NCBI GenBank assembly: GCA_963839285.1
Contig: CAWIUN010000016.1
Location: 16,121 to 80,120 of the forward strand
Reading direction: 5' to 3'
Origin: DASSSQ01 sp963839285
Lineage (GTDB): Bacteria > Actinomycetota > Thermoleophilia > Gaiellales > Gaiellaceae
Length of the DNA stretch: 64,000 nt
The notes below the pieces were generated by a model. The model was not told the DNA's origin. It worked only from the letters and a program-made list of their open reading frames with translations, and did no database searches. This document shows positions 22,804 through 33,562 of this stretch, one piece after another; positions within the stretch are counted from its first letter, which is position 1, and every line of letters starts with the position of its first letter. The translations under genes and the position numbers were made by a program.

Positions 22804-24054
22804 TCAGAGGTCGGCGGCGAGCGTCGCCCAGCCGAAGTCGGGCTCGCCGACGGGGTCGCCCGAGAGCGGGTCGTAGAACTCGTTGAAGCCGTGGCGCGCG
22901 ACGAGCTCGCGGGAGCGGGCGGCGATGTCGTCCGCGATCGCGTCGAAGCCGTGCTCGCGGAGGCCGTGCACGAGCAGCCAGTTCGTGTTCAGCGAGGCCG
23001 CTCCGCGCCAGATCAGGCGGATGCCCCGGACGCGGTTGTCGCGGCGGAACGAGGGCTCGTCCAGCGCGACCGAGGGGACCGGCCAGGGCGCGCCGAAGCG
23101 GCGCGGATCGGTCAGCGTCTCCGCCAGGCGGGCCGCGTGCTCGGCGGGCAGGTCCGGGAGCGCGAGCGGGGCGAGCCCGGCGACGGTCGCGGCCGTGTCC
23201 CACCGCTCGTCGGGGCCGCAGAGGTCGCGGAAGAGCCCGGCCCGCTCGTCGAAGCAGCGCTCCAGGAGGGTCGACGTGACGCGGTCGGCGGTCGCGTCCG
23301 CCCAGGTCGCGGTCTCCTGCTCGCCGGCGCGGCGGGCGAGCCGCGCGAGCGCCCGCAGCGCGCGGCCGTGGACGACGTTGACGAGCACGGACTCCTGGTG
23401 CGAGCGGCGGCGGAAGATCCGCTCGAGCCGGAAGCGCTCGAGCTTGTTGCGCAGCTCGGGCGCGCGGTAGCGGAGGAAGATCGCGAGCGGGTGGCGCGCC
23501 TCCCGCCGGTGCCCGTCCCAGGCCGGGCTGTAGTCGAGGCCGGTCTCGAACTGCGAGATCACCGAGACGAGGCCGTCGCCGTCCGGGTCGCGCTCGGTCG
23601 CCAGGTAGCGGTGGAAGCGGACGAGCGCCGGCAGGACGCGGCGCAGGTACTCCTCGCCCGCGCCCGCCTCGACGATCCGCTCGACCGCGAGCGCGAGCAC
23701 CGGCGGCTGGGTCTGCTCGGAGAACCGCGGCGCCTCGCCGACGAACGGGAGCCCGCGGCTCTCGAGGAAGTGCCACGACCACCAGAGGAGCCGCTCCTGG
23801 TCCCAGAAGACGACGTGCGGGACGCGGCCGTCCGGCCGCTGCAGCGCAAGGAGGCCCTCGAGCTCGTCGATCGCCCGCGCGACGTCGAAGCGGGCCCAGA
23901 CGATCGCGTGGAAGCAGGAGTCCCAGAGCCACTGGAACGGGTAGTGGCCCGGCGAGGGGGCGGTGAAGCGGAAGCTGCGGGCGCCGAGGCGTCCGTGGCG
24001 CGTGCTCCGCTCGAGCAGCTCGCGTGCGGCGGTCTCGATCGCGCGGTCGGCCAT
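22804..24054 (-). CDS. (alpha/alpha)6-barrel glycoside hydrolase (MGH1/GH63-like)
   Basis: A 416-residue protein of the mannosylglycerate-hydrolase/GH63-like group. Its marks are HYPFQWLWDSCFHAIVW near residue 40, SQFETGLDYSPAWDGH (candidate catalytic Asp) near 165, and GFNEFYDPLSG near the C-terminus (candidate catalytic Glu). It probably hydrolyses an alpha-glucoside or a compatible solute such as glucosyl- or mannosylglycerate in the cytosol; no signal peptide is present. The ATG at 24052-24054 lies 9 bases after TACCGT (complement of 24064-24069), a -10 box that interlocks with that of the divergent tRNA gene. Confidence 0.8.
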   Translation of the reverse strand: MADRAIETAARELLERSTRHGRLGARSFRFTAPSPGHYPFQWLWDSCFHAIVWARFDVARAIDELEGLLALQRPDGRVPHVVFWDQERLLWWSWHFLESRGLPFVGEAPRFSEQTQPPVLALAVERIVEAGAGEEYLRRVLPALVRFHRYLATERDPDGDGLVSVISQFETGLDYSPAWDGHRREARHPLAIFLRYRAPELRNKLERFRLERIFRRRSHQESVLVNVVHGRALRALARLARRAGEQETATWADATADRVTSTLLERCFDERAGLFRDLCGPDERWDTAATVAGLAPLALPDLPAEHAARLAETLTDPRRFGAPWPVPSVALDEPSFRRDNRVRGIRLIWRGAASLNTNWLLVHGLREHGFDAIADDIAARSRELVARHGFNEFYDPLSGDPVGEPDFGWATLAADL

Positions 24055-24063
24055 GCCCGCGGC

Positions 24064-24073
24064 ACGGTACTCT
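24064..24073. promoter_or_regulatory. Bidirectional -10 element ACGGTACTCT (glycosidase / tRNA-Ser)
   Basis: TACTCT (24068-24073) faces the tRNA, which starts 12 bases later; on the other strand TACCGT faces the glycosidase ATG 9 bases away. The two boxes share the central TA. Confidence 0.55.
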
Positions 24074-24084
24074 CAGACGGTCGC

Positions 24085-24175
24085 GGAGAGGTGTCCGAGT
24101 TGGCCGAAGGAGCGCGACTGGAAATCGCGTACCCGTTCACAAGGCGGGTCGCGGGTTCGAATCCCGCCCTCTCCG
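24085..24175 (+). tRNA. tRNA-Ser(GGA)
   Basis: A class II tRNA of 91 bases. The acceptor GGAGAGG pairs with CCTCTCC, the anticodon stem-loop is CGCGA-CTGGAAA-TCGCG with anticodon GGA, the long serine-type variable arm is present, and the T-arm is GCGGGTTCGAATCCCGC. CCA is not encoded. It is the third tRNA-Ser in the window; together they read AGY, UCG and UCC/UCU codons. Confidence 0.95.
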
Positions 24176-24869
24176 CCTGAAATCCAGCGTCTCGAGACAG
24201 AAGCTCCCCGCCGGGGAGCTTCTGCTCGCTGAGGAGCTCTTGCCGGCGACGGTGGAGACGTAGGCCGCGACGTTCGTGATCTGCTCCGGCGTCAGCGTGC
24301 CCTTGAAGGCGGGCATCGCGCCGCCGCCGTTCACGACCTGGTGCTCGACCCTCGCCTGATCGGGCTGCAGCTGGTCGAGGTTCGGGCCGACGGTGCCGTT
24401 CGTGCTCGCGTCGGCGAGGGTGTGGCAGGCGGCGCAGTTGGCGGTGAAGACCTGCTTGCCGGCGGCGAGGTCGGCGCTGCTCCCCTGGGTCGTGGTCGCC
24501 TCGGTCGTCGTCGTCGCCTCGGTGGTCGTCGCCTCGGTCGTCGCCGTCGTCGGTCGTCGCCTCGGTCGTCGTCGTCGCCGTGCAGGTCGTCGTCGTCGCC
24601 TCGGTCGTCGCCGGGGCGCTCGTCGTCGCCTCCGCGCCGCCCGCCGCCTCGGCGCCGCCGGGCGACTCGCGGCCGAAGAAGAAGACGGCGGCGAGCATCG
24701 CCGCGAAGAAGCAGAGCGAGAGCGCGACGAAGCCGCCGACGTGGCGCCCCGGGAAGTCCGGCCGGCGGCGCGGGATCACCATCGAGACGACGAGCGCGAA
24801 CGAGACGACGGCCAGGCCGACGAGGCCGAGCCCGAGCTTGTGCCCGTTCGAGAGCGCGAAGACGATCAC
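24137..24869 (-). CDS. Membrane-anchored cytochrome c, frameshifted in its Thr-rich linker
   Basis: The N-terminus has two transmembrane helices (GLGLVGLAVVSFALVVSMVI; FVALSLCFFAAMLAAVFFF), then a low-complexity TTEATT repeat linker, then a class I cytochrome c domain: haem site CAACHTL and a distal Met in MPAFKGTLTPEQITNV. It would carry electrons on the outer membrane face. A +1 shift in the repeat near 24545 separates the anchor from the haem domain. No stop is visible where the domain should end (about 24240); the frame runs to 24137 across the tRNA antisense strand, so the true 3' end is unclear. GTG 24869 is chosen because TAGCGT (complement of 24878-24883) ends 8 bases upstream. Confidence 0.72.
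24198..24224. terminator. Perfect hairpin between tRNA-Ser and the convergent cytochrome c gene
   Basis: CAGAAGCTCCCC (24198-24209) pairs with GGGGAGCTTCTG (24213-24224) over a 3-base loop. It is placed to end both the tRNA transcript and the opposing cytochrome transcript. There is no T-run on either side, as is frequent for actinobacterial terminators. Confidence 0.55.
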
Positions 24870-24902
24870 GGCGCCGGACGCTACCACGCGCGGGCGGCGG
24901 CG

Positions 24903-25644
24903 CTAGCCGGTAGCGGTGTCGCCGGGCCGGGGCTCCTCGAGCTCCGTCTCCGGCGGCCCGACGGGGGCCGGCCTCGCCGGGCGGAGGAAGAGCAGCTCGT
25001 AGAGGACCGCCGCGACGGCGGCGCCGGCGAACGGGCCGAGGTACCAGACCCAGGCGCTCGACCAGTGGTTCGCGATCAGCTCGGGCCCGAGCGCCCGCGC
25101 CGGGTTGATCGCGCCGCCGGTGAGCGCGCCGGCCATCAGGACGTCGAAGGTGATCGTCAGGCCGATCGCGAGGCCCGCGATCTGCTTGAAGGTGCCGCGC
25201 GGGTCGGCCGTCGTCGCGAAGTAGACCCAGACGAGGAAGAAGGCGAGCACGGCCTCGATCACGACCGCGTGCCCGGACGTGACCTGGTCGCCGAGCACCG
25301 GCGCGCCGCCCTTGATCGTGTCCCAGGCGCCCGAGGGGAGCACCCAGCGGAGCAGCGCGGCCGCGGCGATCGCGGCGGCGAACTGCGTCAGCCAGTAGAC
25401 GAGCGCGAGCGGCGTCGAGATCCGGCGGGTGACGACGAACCCGAGCGTCACCGCCGGGTTGAAGTGGCCGCCGGAGATGTGGGCGACCGACGAGACCATG
25501 ACCGCGACCGACGAGCCCGTAGGCGAGGCCGATGTCGGTCAGCGTCCGGGCGTAGACCATCGAGCCGGCGCCGACGAAGACGAGCGCGAACGTGCCGACG
25601 AACTCGGCGGACGCGCGCCGCAGGTAGTCGCCTGCCATGGGCAT
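24903..25644 (-). CDS. MIP-family aquaporin/glycerol channel, frameshifted
   Basis: About 245 residues after bridging one +1 shift near 25515 (an extra G in CGTCGGTCG). Both pore half-helices are present: SGGHFNPAVT and GGAINPARALGPE. Six hydrophobic segments are seen, starting SAEFVGTFALVFVGAGS. The channel passes water and possibly small neutral solutes such as glycerol. TAGAGT (complement of 25652-25657) ends 7 bases before the ATG at 25642-25644 (leaderless type). Its stop is 33 bases upstream of the cytochrome c start on the same strand, so the two may be cotranscribed. In-frame correction gives an otherwise normal protein, so the shift is probably a sequence error. Confidence 0.85.
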
Positions 25645-25689
25645 TGCGGGGACTCTAACCCGTCCTGTCGGACGGCACCCGCGCGGGCA

Positions 25690-26400
25690 TCAGCCGAGCC
25701 AGGCGCCGCCGTTGTGGTCGATCGCCTGCCCGGTGACCATGCGCGCCTCGTCCGAGAGCAGCCAGGCGACCGTGCCGGCGATCTCGGCGGGCTCGCTCAT
25801 CCGGCCCATCGGCACGAAGCGCATCGCCTCCTCGTGCGCCGCCTCGCGGGTCGGGCCGATCGCGTCGAGGCCCTGCCACGACATCTCCGTCGCGACCCAG
25901 CCCGGCACGATCGCGTTGACCGAGACCCGCGGCGCCAGCTCGACCGCGAACGAGCGGACGAGCCCATGGAGGGCCGCCTTCGAGGCCGAGTAGCCCGTGT
26001 AGTGGGGGACGCCGATCCGGGCGAGGATCGAGGAGGTGACGACGATCCGCTCGACGCCGAGCTCGAGCGCGGCGCGGATCGTCCAGTAGGTGCCGAAGAG
26101 GTTCGTGCGGACGATGTCCTCGAAGCGGTCGTCCGGGCCGGGGCGGTTCTCGCCGCCGATGCCCGCGTTGGCGACGAGCGCGTAGAGCGGCGGCTCGAGC
26201 CCGGCGAACGCCGCCTCGACCTGCGCCTGCTCGCGGATGTCGCAGGCGACGGCGCGGTCGACGTTCGGGCGGACGCGACCCGCGTCGCGGGCCATGCCCG
26301 TGACGGTCGCGCCCTCGTCGCGCAGCCGTGCGGCGATCGCGGCGCCGATGCCGCTGCCCGCGCCGGTGACGACGACGTGCCTGCCCTCGAAGCGCTTCAC
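25690..26400 (-). CDS. Classical SDR oxidoreductase
   Basis: A 236-residue classical short-chain dehydrogenase with cofactor loop TGAGSGIG, NAGIGG, catalytic Ser in VTSSILAR and YxxxK in GYSASKAAL; the C-terminal MVTGQAIDHNGGAWLG is standard. All catalytic residues are present, unlike the SDR at 11550-12251. It reduces or oxidises an alcohol/ketone of unknown identity with NAD(P)H. The GTG start overlaps the stop of the epimerase gene (GTGA), forming a two-gene operon. Confidence 0.9.
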   Translation of the reverse strand: MKRFEGRHVVVTGAGSGIGAAIAARLRDEGATVTGMARDAGRVRPNVDRAVACDIREQAQVEAAFAGLEPPLYALVANAGIGGENRPGPDDRFEDIVRTNLFGTYWTIRAALELGVERIVVTSSILARIGVPHYTGYSASKAALHGLVRSFAVELAPRVSVNAIVPGWVATEMSWQGLDAIGPTREAAHEEAMRFVPMGRMSEPAEIAGTVAWLLSDEARMVTGQAIDHNGGAWLG

Positions 26401-27384
26401 GACCGCGGCAGGCCGGCGAGCAGCTCCCGCTCGCGGTCGCGGTCGAGCCCCGCCGGCGGCTCGGCCGGGGCCTCGCCGCCTCGCACCCAGGCGAGCGTGT
26501 CGGCCGCGGTCTCCGCCAGCGGGCGGAACGAGAGCCCGGCTGCGACCGCGCGCGAGACGTCGACCGCGCACATGCCCGCGTACTCGGGGCTCGCGAGCCA
26601 GAGCGGCAGCTCCGTCCATTCCTCGACGCCGTTGGCGACGAGCCAGTCGGAAGGCGCCCAGACGAGGCGCGCGTCGCCGCCGACCGCCTCGCGGCAGGTC
26701 TCGAGCGTCGTCTCCATCGTCAGCGGCTCCCGGGGCCCGGTCGCGTTGAAGACGCCGCCGAGGTCGTCGTGGACGAGCCGCAGGCACGAAGGCGGCGAGG
26801 TCGCGGACGTCGATCACCTGGACGGGCGCGTCGCGCGGCTCGGGGGCGAGCACCTCGCCGCCCTCGGCGAGCCGCTCCGGCCAGTACGTGAAGCGTCCGG
26901 TCGGGTCCCAGGGGCCGACGACGAGGCCCGGCCGCACGACCGTCGCGCGGTCGCCGTAGACCCGCTGCACCTCCCGCTCCGAGAGCGCCTTCAGGGCGCC
27001 GTAGGCAGGCCCGCGGTGGGCCTCGGTCTCCTCCTCCAGCTCCGCGAGCGGCGCCTCCTCGTCGACGCCGGGGCGCGAGAGGTCGGCGTAGGCCGAGATC
27101 GAGGAGACGAACAGGTAGCGGCCGACCCGCGGCTCGAGCAGGCGGGCCGAGGCGCCGACGACCCGGGGCACGTAGCCGCTCGGGTCGAGCACGGCGTCCC
27201 AGCTGCCGGACTCGAGCGCGTCGAGGCCGCCGTCGCGGTCGCCGACGAGCCGCTCGGCCTCCGGGAAGAGCTCCGGGCGGGTCAGGCCGCGGTTGAAGAG
27301 CGTCACCTCGTCGCCGCGGTCGAGCGCGGCCTCGACGAGGGCGCGGCCGAGGAACTGGGTGCCGCCGAGGACGAGGATTCGCAT
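26397..27384 (-). CDS. NAD-dependent epimerase/dehydratase family protein, frameshifted
   Basis: An extended-SDR protein of about 328 residues. The N-terminus MRILVLGGTQFLGRALVEAA binds NAD, and YGALKALSEREV contains the YxxxK. The frame shifts by +1 near 26785 (an extra C in GTGCCTGCGG), after DLAAFV, and continues as LRLVHDDLGG and VFNATGPREPLTMETTLETC to LLAGLPRS. It resembles the nucleoside-diphosphate-sugar epimerase/reductase-like group found in actinobacteria; the substrate is unknown. The ATG is 10 bases from TAGGCT, which interlocks with the promoter of the divergent DUF5808 gene. Confidence 0.82.
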
Positions 27385-27394
27385 CGCGCCGCGC

Positions 27395-27404
27395 AGCCTA
27401 TCCT
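27395..27404. promoter_or_regulatory. Bidirectional -10 element AGCCTATCCT (epimerase / DUF5808)
   Basis: TATCCT (27399-27404) ends 6 bases before the plus-strand ATG 27411; TAGGCT on the other strand (complement of 27395-27400) ends 10 bases before the minus-strand ATG 27384. The central TA is shared. Confidence 0.6.
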
Positions 27405-27410
27405 GAGGGT

Positions 27411-27678
27411 ATGAACGCCAATCAGACACGCTCCATCGCCGCCGCCGCGGGCGCCGCCGCGCTCGTCGCCGCGGCGCTCGGCACCGAGCTCCGCAAGCCG
27501 CCCCGGCAAGCGCACCTGGCACGGCAGGGTCGCGGGCGTCGTCCCGTACGACTTCCGCGTCCCCACGGTCCGCCGCGTCAAGTCGCGCTGGTGGAACCCG
27601 CGCGACGCGCGCCTCTTCACCCCGCGCGCCTTCGGGGTCGGCTGGGCGATCAACCTCGCCCGGCTCGTCCGCCGCTAG
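27411..27678 (+). CDS. DUF5808 small membrane-anchored protein, frameshifted
   Basis: About 88 residues. An N-terminal hydrophobic helix (IAAAAGAAALVAAALG) is followed, after a +1 shift near 27502 (an extra C in GCCCCGG), by VPYDFRVPTVRRVKSRWWNP and ARLFTPRAFGVGWAINLARL. That block matches the DUF5808 pattern of proteins common in actinobacteria. The function is unknown. It is transcribed from the shared AGCCTATCCT element and ends convergently 8 bases before the HtrA stop. Confidence 0.75.
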
Positions 27679-27685
27679 CCCCCTG

Positions 27686-28768
27686 CTAGCCGCTCGAGCG
27701 GGCCGCGAGCGTCACGGTCAGCTGCTTCCGGTCGCCGTTCCGGATCACGGTCACCTGGACCTTGTCGCCGGGCCGGTGCTCGCGCAGGGTCGCCAGCAGG
27801 CTCGAGACGTCCTGGATCTTCTTGCCGCCGAGCTGGACGATCACGTCGCCGGGCTTCACCCCCGCCTTCGCGGACGCGCTGCCGGAGACGACGTCGTAGA
27901 CGAGCGCGCCGCTGGATGTCTTCAGGTTGAACTGCTGCGCGATCGCGGAGGTGATGTCCGCGGGCTGGATGCCGAGGAACGCGTGCTCGACCTTGCCGCT
28001 CGCGATCAGCTGCTGGACGACGTAGCGGACGGTCGGCGCCGGCGTCGCGAAGCCGAGCGCGACCGCTCCCTGCGAGGGCGGGATGTAGGCCTCGTTGATG
28101 CCGACGACGACGCCGTACTCGTTGATCAGCGCGCCGCCGGAGTTGCCCGGCGAGATCGGCGCGTCGGTCTGGATCAGGTCGACGAGCGGCCGCGAGGAGG
28201 CCTGGGCGGGCAGGTTCCGGTGCAGGCCGGAGATGATCCCCTGCGTCAGCGAGCTCTGGAAGCCGAGCGGGCTGCCGATCGCGAGCGCGAGCTGGCCGAC
28301 CTTGGGCAGGCTCTTGGCGAACTGCGCCACCGGCAGGCCGGTCTTCTGCACCTTGATCACCGCCAGGTCGGTCTCGGTGTCGGTGGCGACCACCTTCGCC
28401 GGCACGCGCTCGCCGCTCGAGAAGGCGACCATGATCTGACTCGCGTTCGCGACGACGTGCTCGTCGGTGACGATGTAGCCGTCCTTCGACCAGATGACGC
28501 CGCTGCCCTCGCCCTGGCCCTGCGTGCCGCTGACGAGGATCGCGACGATCTTCGGCGAGACGCGGTCGTAGAGGTGCGGGATCCAGTCGTAGATGTCGCC
28601 GTTCGGCGCCTTCGCCTGGGTGCCGGCCGTCGTCCGGGCCTGCTGCGTCGTCTGGGCCGCGGGCTGCGCGGCGGTGACGCTCCGCGCCGAGTCGGAGGCG
28701 GCGGTGCCGCCGCAGCCGGCGAGCGCTGCGACGAGCGCGAGTGGGAGGAGGGCGCGAAGCAGACGCAT
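27686..28768 (-). CDS. HtrA/DegP-type serine protease lipoprotein with PDZ domain
   Basis: A 360-residue protein. A lipoprotein signal ends in LAGC (Cys about residue 19), followed by a Thr/Gln-rich linker, a trypsin-like domain and one PDZ domain (about 265-355: FLGIQPADI, SAKAGVKPGDVIVQLGGKKI). The triad is His in DEHVV, Asp in ETDLAVI and Ser in SPGNSGGALI. It is expected to degrade or hold damaged proteins outside the membrane. The ATG at 28766-28768 is followed directly by the signal peptide. The frame upstream is open into malQ, but the lipoprotein start is clear. The stop converges with DUF5808. Confidence 0.93.
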   Translation of the reverse strand: MRLLRALLPLALVAALAGCGGTAASDSARSVTAAQPAAQTTQQARTTAGTQAKAPNGDIYDWIPHLYDRVSPKIVAILVSGTQGQGEGSGVIWSKDGYIVTDEHVVANASQIMVAFSSGERVPAKVVATDTETDLAVIKVQKTGLPVAQFAKSLPKVGQLALAIGSPLGFQSSLTQGIISGLHRNLPAQASSRPLVDLIQTDAPISPGNSGGALINEYGVVVGINEAYIPPSQGAVALGFATPAPTVRYVVQQLIASGKVEHAFLGIQPADITSAIAQQFNLKTSSGALVYDVVSGSASAKAGVKPGDVIVQLGGKKIQDVSSLLATLREHRPGDKVQVTVIRNGDRKQLTVTLAARSSG

Positions 28769-28803
28769 CGAGATCGAGCTACCCGGGGTCGTCGGGACCA
28801 ATC

Positions 28804-30028
28804 CTAAGAGTTCCCTGAGCGCCCGTTTCGCTCGGCCGCCGCCCGCAGGCGCAGCGCGTGCTCGCGCGTCAGCTGCCCGGGCTCGAGCCTGAAGCCCCAG
28901 TTGCCGAGCTCCTCGCCGGGGCGGTTCATGCGGCCCTCGCTGCCGAGCCCGAGCACGTCCTGGACGGGCAAGATCGCGAGCTCGGCGCGCGAGGAGTAGG
29001 CGAGCTCGATCAGGCCCCAGTGCGGCTCGGCGGGGTCGACGGGGACGCGGCCGCGCTCGGCTGCGGGCAGCGACTCGTACCAGCCGCGGGCGGTGTCGGT
29101 GTCGTGGGTGCCGGTGTAGACGACCTGGTCGACGACGTGGTTCCCCGGCTTGTGCGGGTTGTCGGGGAAGTGGTCGAAGGCGAACTGGAGCACCGCCATC
29201 CCGGGGAAGCCGAGCTCCTCGCGCAGCGCGACGACGTCGGGCGTGATCACGCCGAGGTCCTCGGCGATCACCGGCAGCGGGCCGAGCTCCGCCTCCGCGG
29301 CGCGGAAGACGGCGGCGCCGGGCCCGGGCCGCCAGTCGCCCTCGCGGGCGGTCTCGGCGTCCTCCGGCACGGCCCAGTAGGCGGCGAAGCCGCGGAAGTG
29401 GTCGATCCGGGTCAGGTCGAAGAGCTCGAAGGTGCGCCGCAGCCGCTCGATCCACCAGCGGTAGCCGGTCGCGGCGATCGCGTCCCAGTCGTAGAGCGGG
29501 TTGCCCCAGAGCTGGCCGTCCGGCCCGAGCGGGTCGGGCGGCGCGCCGGCGACGAAGCCGCGCTGGAAGAGGTCGGGGTGGGCGCGGTGGTCGGCGCTGC
29601 CGGGCGCGACGTAGATCGGCACGTCGCCGACGAGGCGGACGCCGCGGGCTGCCGCGTAGTCGCGCAGCGCCCGCCACTCGCGGTCGAAGCGCACCTGGTC
29701 GTCGAGCGCGGCGTCCGCGAGCGCCTCCTCGCCGGCGAAGCGGAGCCAGTCCTCGACCCACCAGGCGTTCCGCTCGCGGTAGGCGGCCGCCTCCTCCGGG
29801 GTCGACCGGCGCCTCCGGCTCGCCGAGCAGGCCGGCCCAGGACGCGAAGGCCGAGGCGGACTTGTAGGGGGAGCCGACCTCGTCGGGCGGTCCCAGCGGC
29901 AGCACCTGCCACCAGGCCTGCCCGGCCTCCTGCAGCCAGTCGACGAAGCGGTACGCGGGCGCGCCGAGCCGGCCGCCCGGGAGCGAGGTCGGATGGAGCA
30001 ACACGCCGGTCGAGCGCTCGATTTTCAT
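28804..30028 (-). CDS. malQ: 4-alpha-glucanotransferase (amylomaltase, GH77), frameshifted
   Basis: About 408 residues after one +1 shift near 29805 (GACCCCGG, one C too many). The N-terminus MKIERSTGVLLHPTSLPG and WWQVLPLGPP, the central WGNPLYDWDAI, the nucleophile block RIDHFRGF, the acid/base block VIAEDLGVITPDV and the transition-state stabiliser TGTHDTDT are all intact. It transfers maltodextrin units between glucan chains. The protein is shorter than the E. coli enzyme, matching the compact amylomaltase type. It is divergent from glgE by about 50 bases, placing it in the same alpha-glucan locus. AGGGAG lies only 3 bases before the ATG. Confidence 0.86.
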
Positions 30029-30078
30029 AGTCTCCCTGTTTACCGCTCCGACGCCTCCGGTAGCCAGAACACCGCCTC

Positions 30079-31894
30079 GTGCCCTCGACCTCGACGAGAA
30101 AACCACCCGCCAGGATCCAGATCGAGGACGTCTGGCCGCAGCTCGACTGCGGCCGCTACGCGATCAAGCGGAGCGAGGGAGACCCGGTCGAGGTCTGGGC
30201 GACGATCTTCCGCGACGGCCACGAGCAGGTCCGCGCCGCCGTGCGCTACCGCGGCCCCGGCGAGCGCGGCTGGAAGCAGGCGCCGATGCGGCACGTCGAG
30301 TCCGACCGCTGGGTCGGGGCCTTCGCGCCGGACTGCGCCGGCCGCTGGCAGTACCGCGTCGAGGCCTGGGTCGACCGGAAGGCCTCGTTCCGGCACGAGC
30401 TCGAGCGCAAGGTCGCGGCGGGGCAGGACGACCTCGCGGGCGAGCTCTCCGAGGCCGAGGTGCTCTGGGGCGAGCCGCTGACCGCGCAGCAGGTGCTGGC
30501 GACGACCGACGACGACCGCAGCGAGGTGACCGCGTCGGCCGAGCTGCGGGTCGACTGCGACCGCGAGCGGGCGACCTTCGGCGCCTGGTACGAGCTCTTC
30601 CCGCGCTCGTGGGGCGGCTTCGCCGGCGTCGAGGCCCAGCTCGAGGACCTGGCCGAGCTCGGCTTCGACGTCCTCTACCTGCCGCCGGTGCACCCGATCG
30701 GGCACACGAACCGCAAGGGCCGCAACAACGCGCTCGCCGCGGGGCCGGCCGACCCCGGCTCGCCCTGGGCGATCGGCGGCGAGGACGGCGGCCACGACGC
30801 GCTCCACCCGGAGCTCGGGACGATGGAGGAGTTCGAGCGGCTCGTCGCCCGCGCCGCCGAGCTCGGCATCGACGTCGCGCTCGACTTCGCGATCCAGTGC
30901 TCGCCCGACCACCCGTGGCTTCGAGAGCACCCGGAGTGGTTCAACCGCCGCCCGGACGGGACGCTCAAGTACGCCGAGAACCCGCCGAAGCGCTACCAGG
31001 ACATCTACAACGTCAACTTCGACACGCGAGGACTGGCAGGCGCTCTGGCAGGCGCTCCTCGAGGTCGTCCGCTTCTGGGTCGGCAAGGGCGTCCGCGTCT
31101 TCCGCGTCGACAACCCGCACACGAAGCCGGTGCCGTTCTGGGAGTGGCTGATCCACGAGGTGCGGAAGGACGACCCGGACGTGATCTTCCTCGCCGAGGC
31201 GTTCACGCGGCCGGCGATGATGGCGACGCTGGCGAAGGCGGGCTTCTCGCAGTCGTACACCTACTTCACCTGGAAGAACACGAAGTGGGAGCTGACCGAG
31301 TACATGAACGAGCTCGTCCGCTCGACGCTGCCCGAGCACTTCCGGCCGAACTTCTTCGCGAACACGCCGGACATCCTCCACGAGTACCTCCAGCAGGGCG
31401 GCCGGCCGGCCTTCGAGGCGCGGCTCGTGCTCGCGGCCACGCTCTCGCCGACCTACGGCATCTACTCCGGCTTCGAGCACGCGGAGAACGTGCCGGTGCG
31501 CGAGGGCTCGGAGGAGTACCTCGACTCGGAGAAGTTCGAGGCGAAGCGGCGGGCGCTCGACGGGCCGCTGCTGCCGCTCGCCGGCCGGCTGAACGCGATC
31601 CGGCGCGAGCGCGCGGTCTTCCGGCGGCTCGGCAACCTGCAGTTCCTCGAGACCGAGAGCCCGCACCTGCTCGCCTACGCGAAGGGCTCCGGCCCGGAGA
31701 CGGTGATCTGCTGCGTCAACCTCGACCCGCACGTCGCGCACGAGGGGGTCGTGATCGTGCCGGTCTCGCTCGGGACGCCGCCCGCCTTCCACGCGCACGA
31801 CCTGCTCTCGGACGCGCGCTTCGACTGGCGCATCGGCCGCAACTACGTCCGGCTGGCGCCCGGCGGCAGCCACGTGATCGCGATCGGCCGCTAG
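30079..31894 (+). CDS. glgE: Alpha-1,4-glucan:maltose-1-phosphate maltosyltransferase (GlgE), frameshifted
   Basis: A GH13_3 enzyme that extends alpha-glucan from maltose-1-phosphate. The beta N-domain (ARIQIEDVWPQLDCGRYAIK) is followed by GAWYELFPRSWGG, LYLPPVHPIGHTNRKGRNN and VNFDT; after a +1 shift near 31029 (GACACGCGAGG) the frame resumes with EDWQALWQALLEVVRFWVGK, the nucleophile block VFRVDNPHTKP and acid/base block IFLAEAFTRP, then a C-terminal beta domain ending HVIAIGR. Total about 604 residues, a little shorter than mycobacterial GlgE. GTG 30079 is the first start in the coding frame. It heads the operon glgE-treS-mak-glgB, and treS starts 3 bases after its stop. Confidence 0.88.
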
Positions 31895-31897
31895 CGG

Positions 31898-33558
<1,661 letters not shown>

Positions 33559-33562
<4 letters not shown>

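Noticed and set aside
24480..24620. Tandem GTCGTC-type repeats as a possible CRISPR or regulatory repeat
   Set aside because: They encode the Thr-rich TTEATT linker of the membrane cytochrome c; there is no spacer structure. No CRISPR array was found anywhere in the window.
30079..31894. A full-length GlgE in one open frame
   Set aside because: The frame through 34980 is open across treS only by chance; GlgE's own C-terminal half is in a different frame after 31029, with the stop at 31892-31894.
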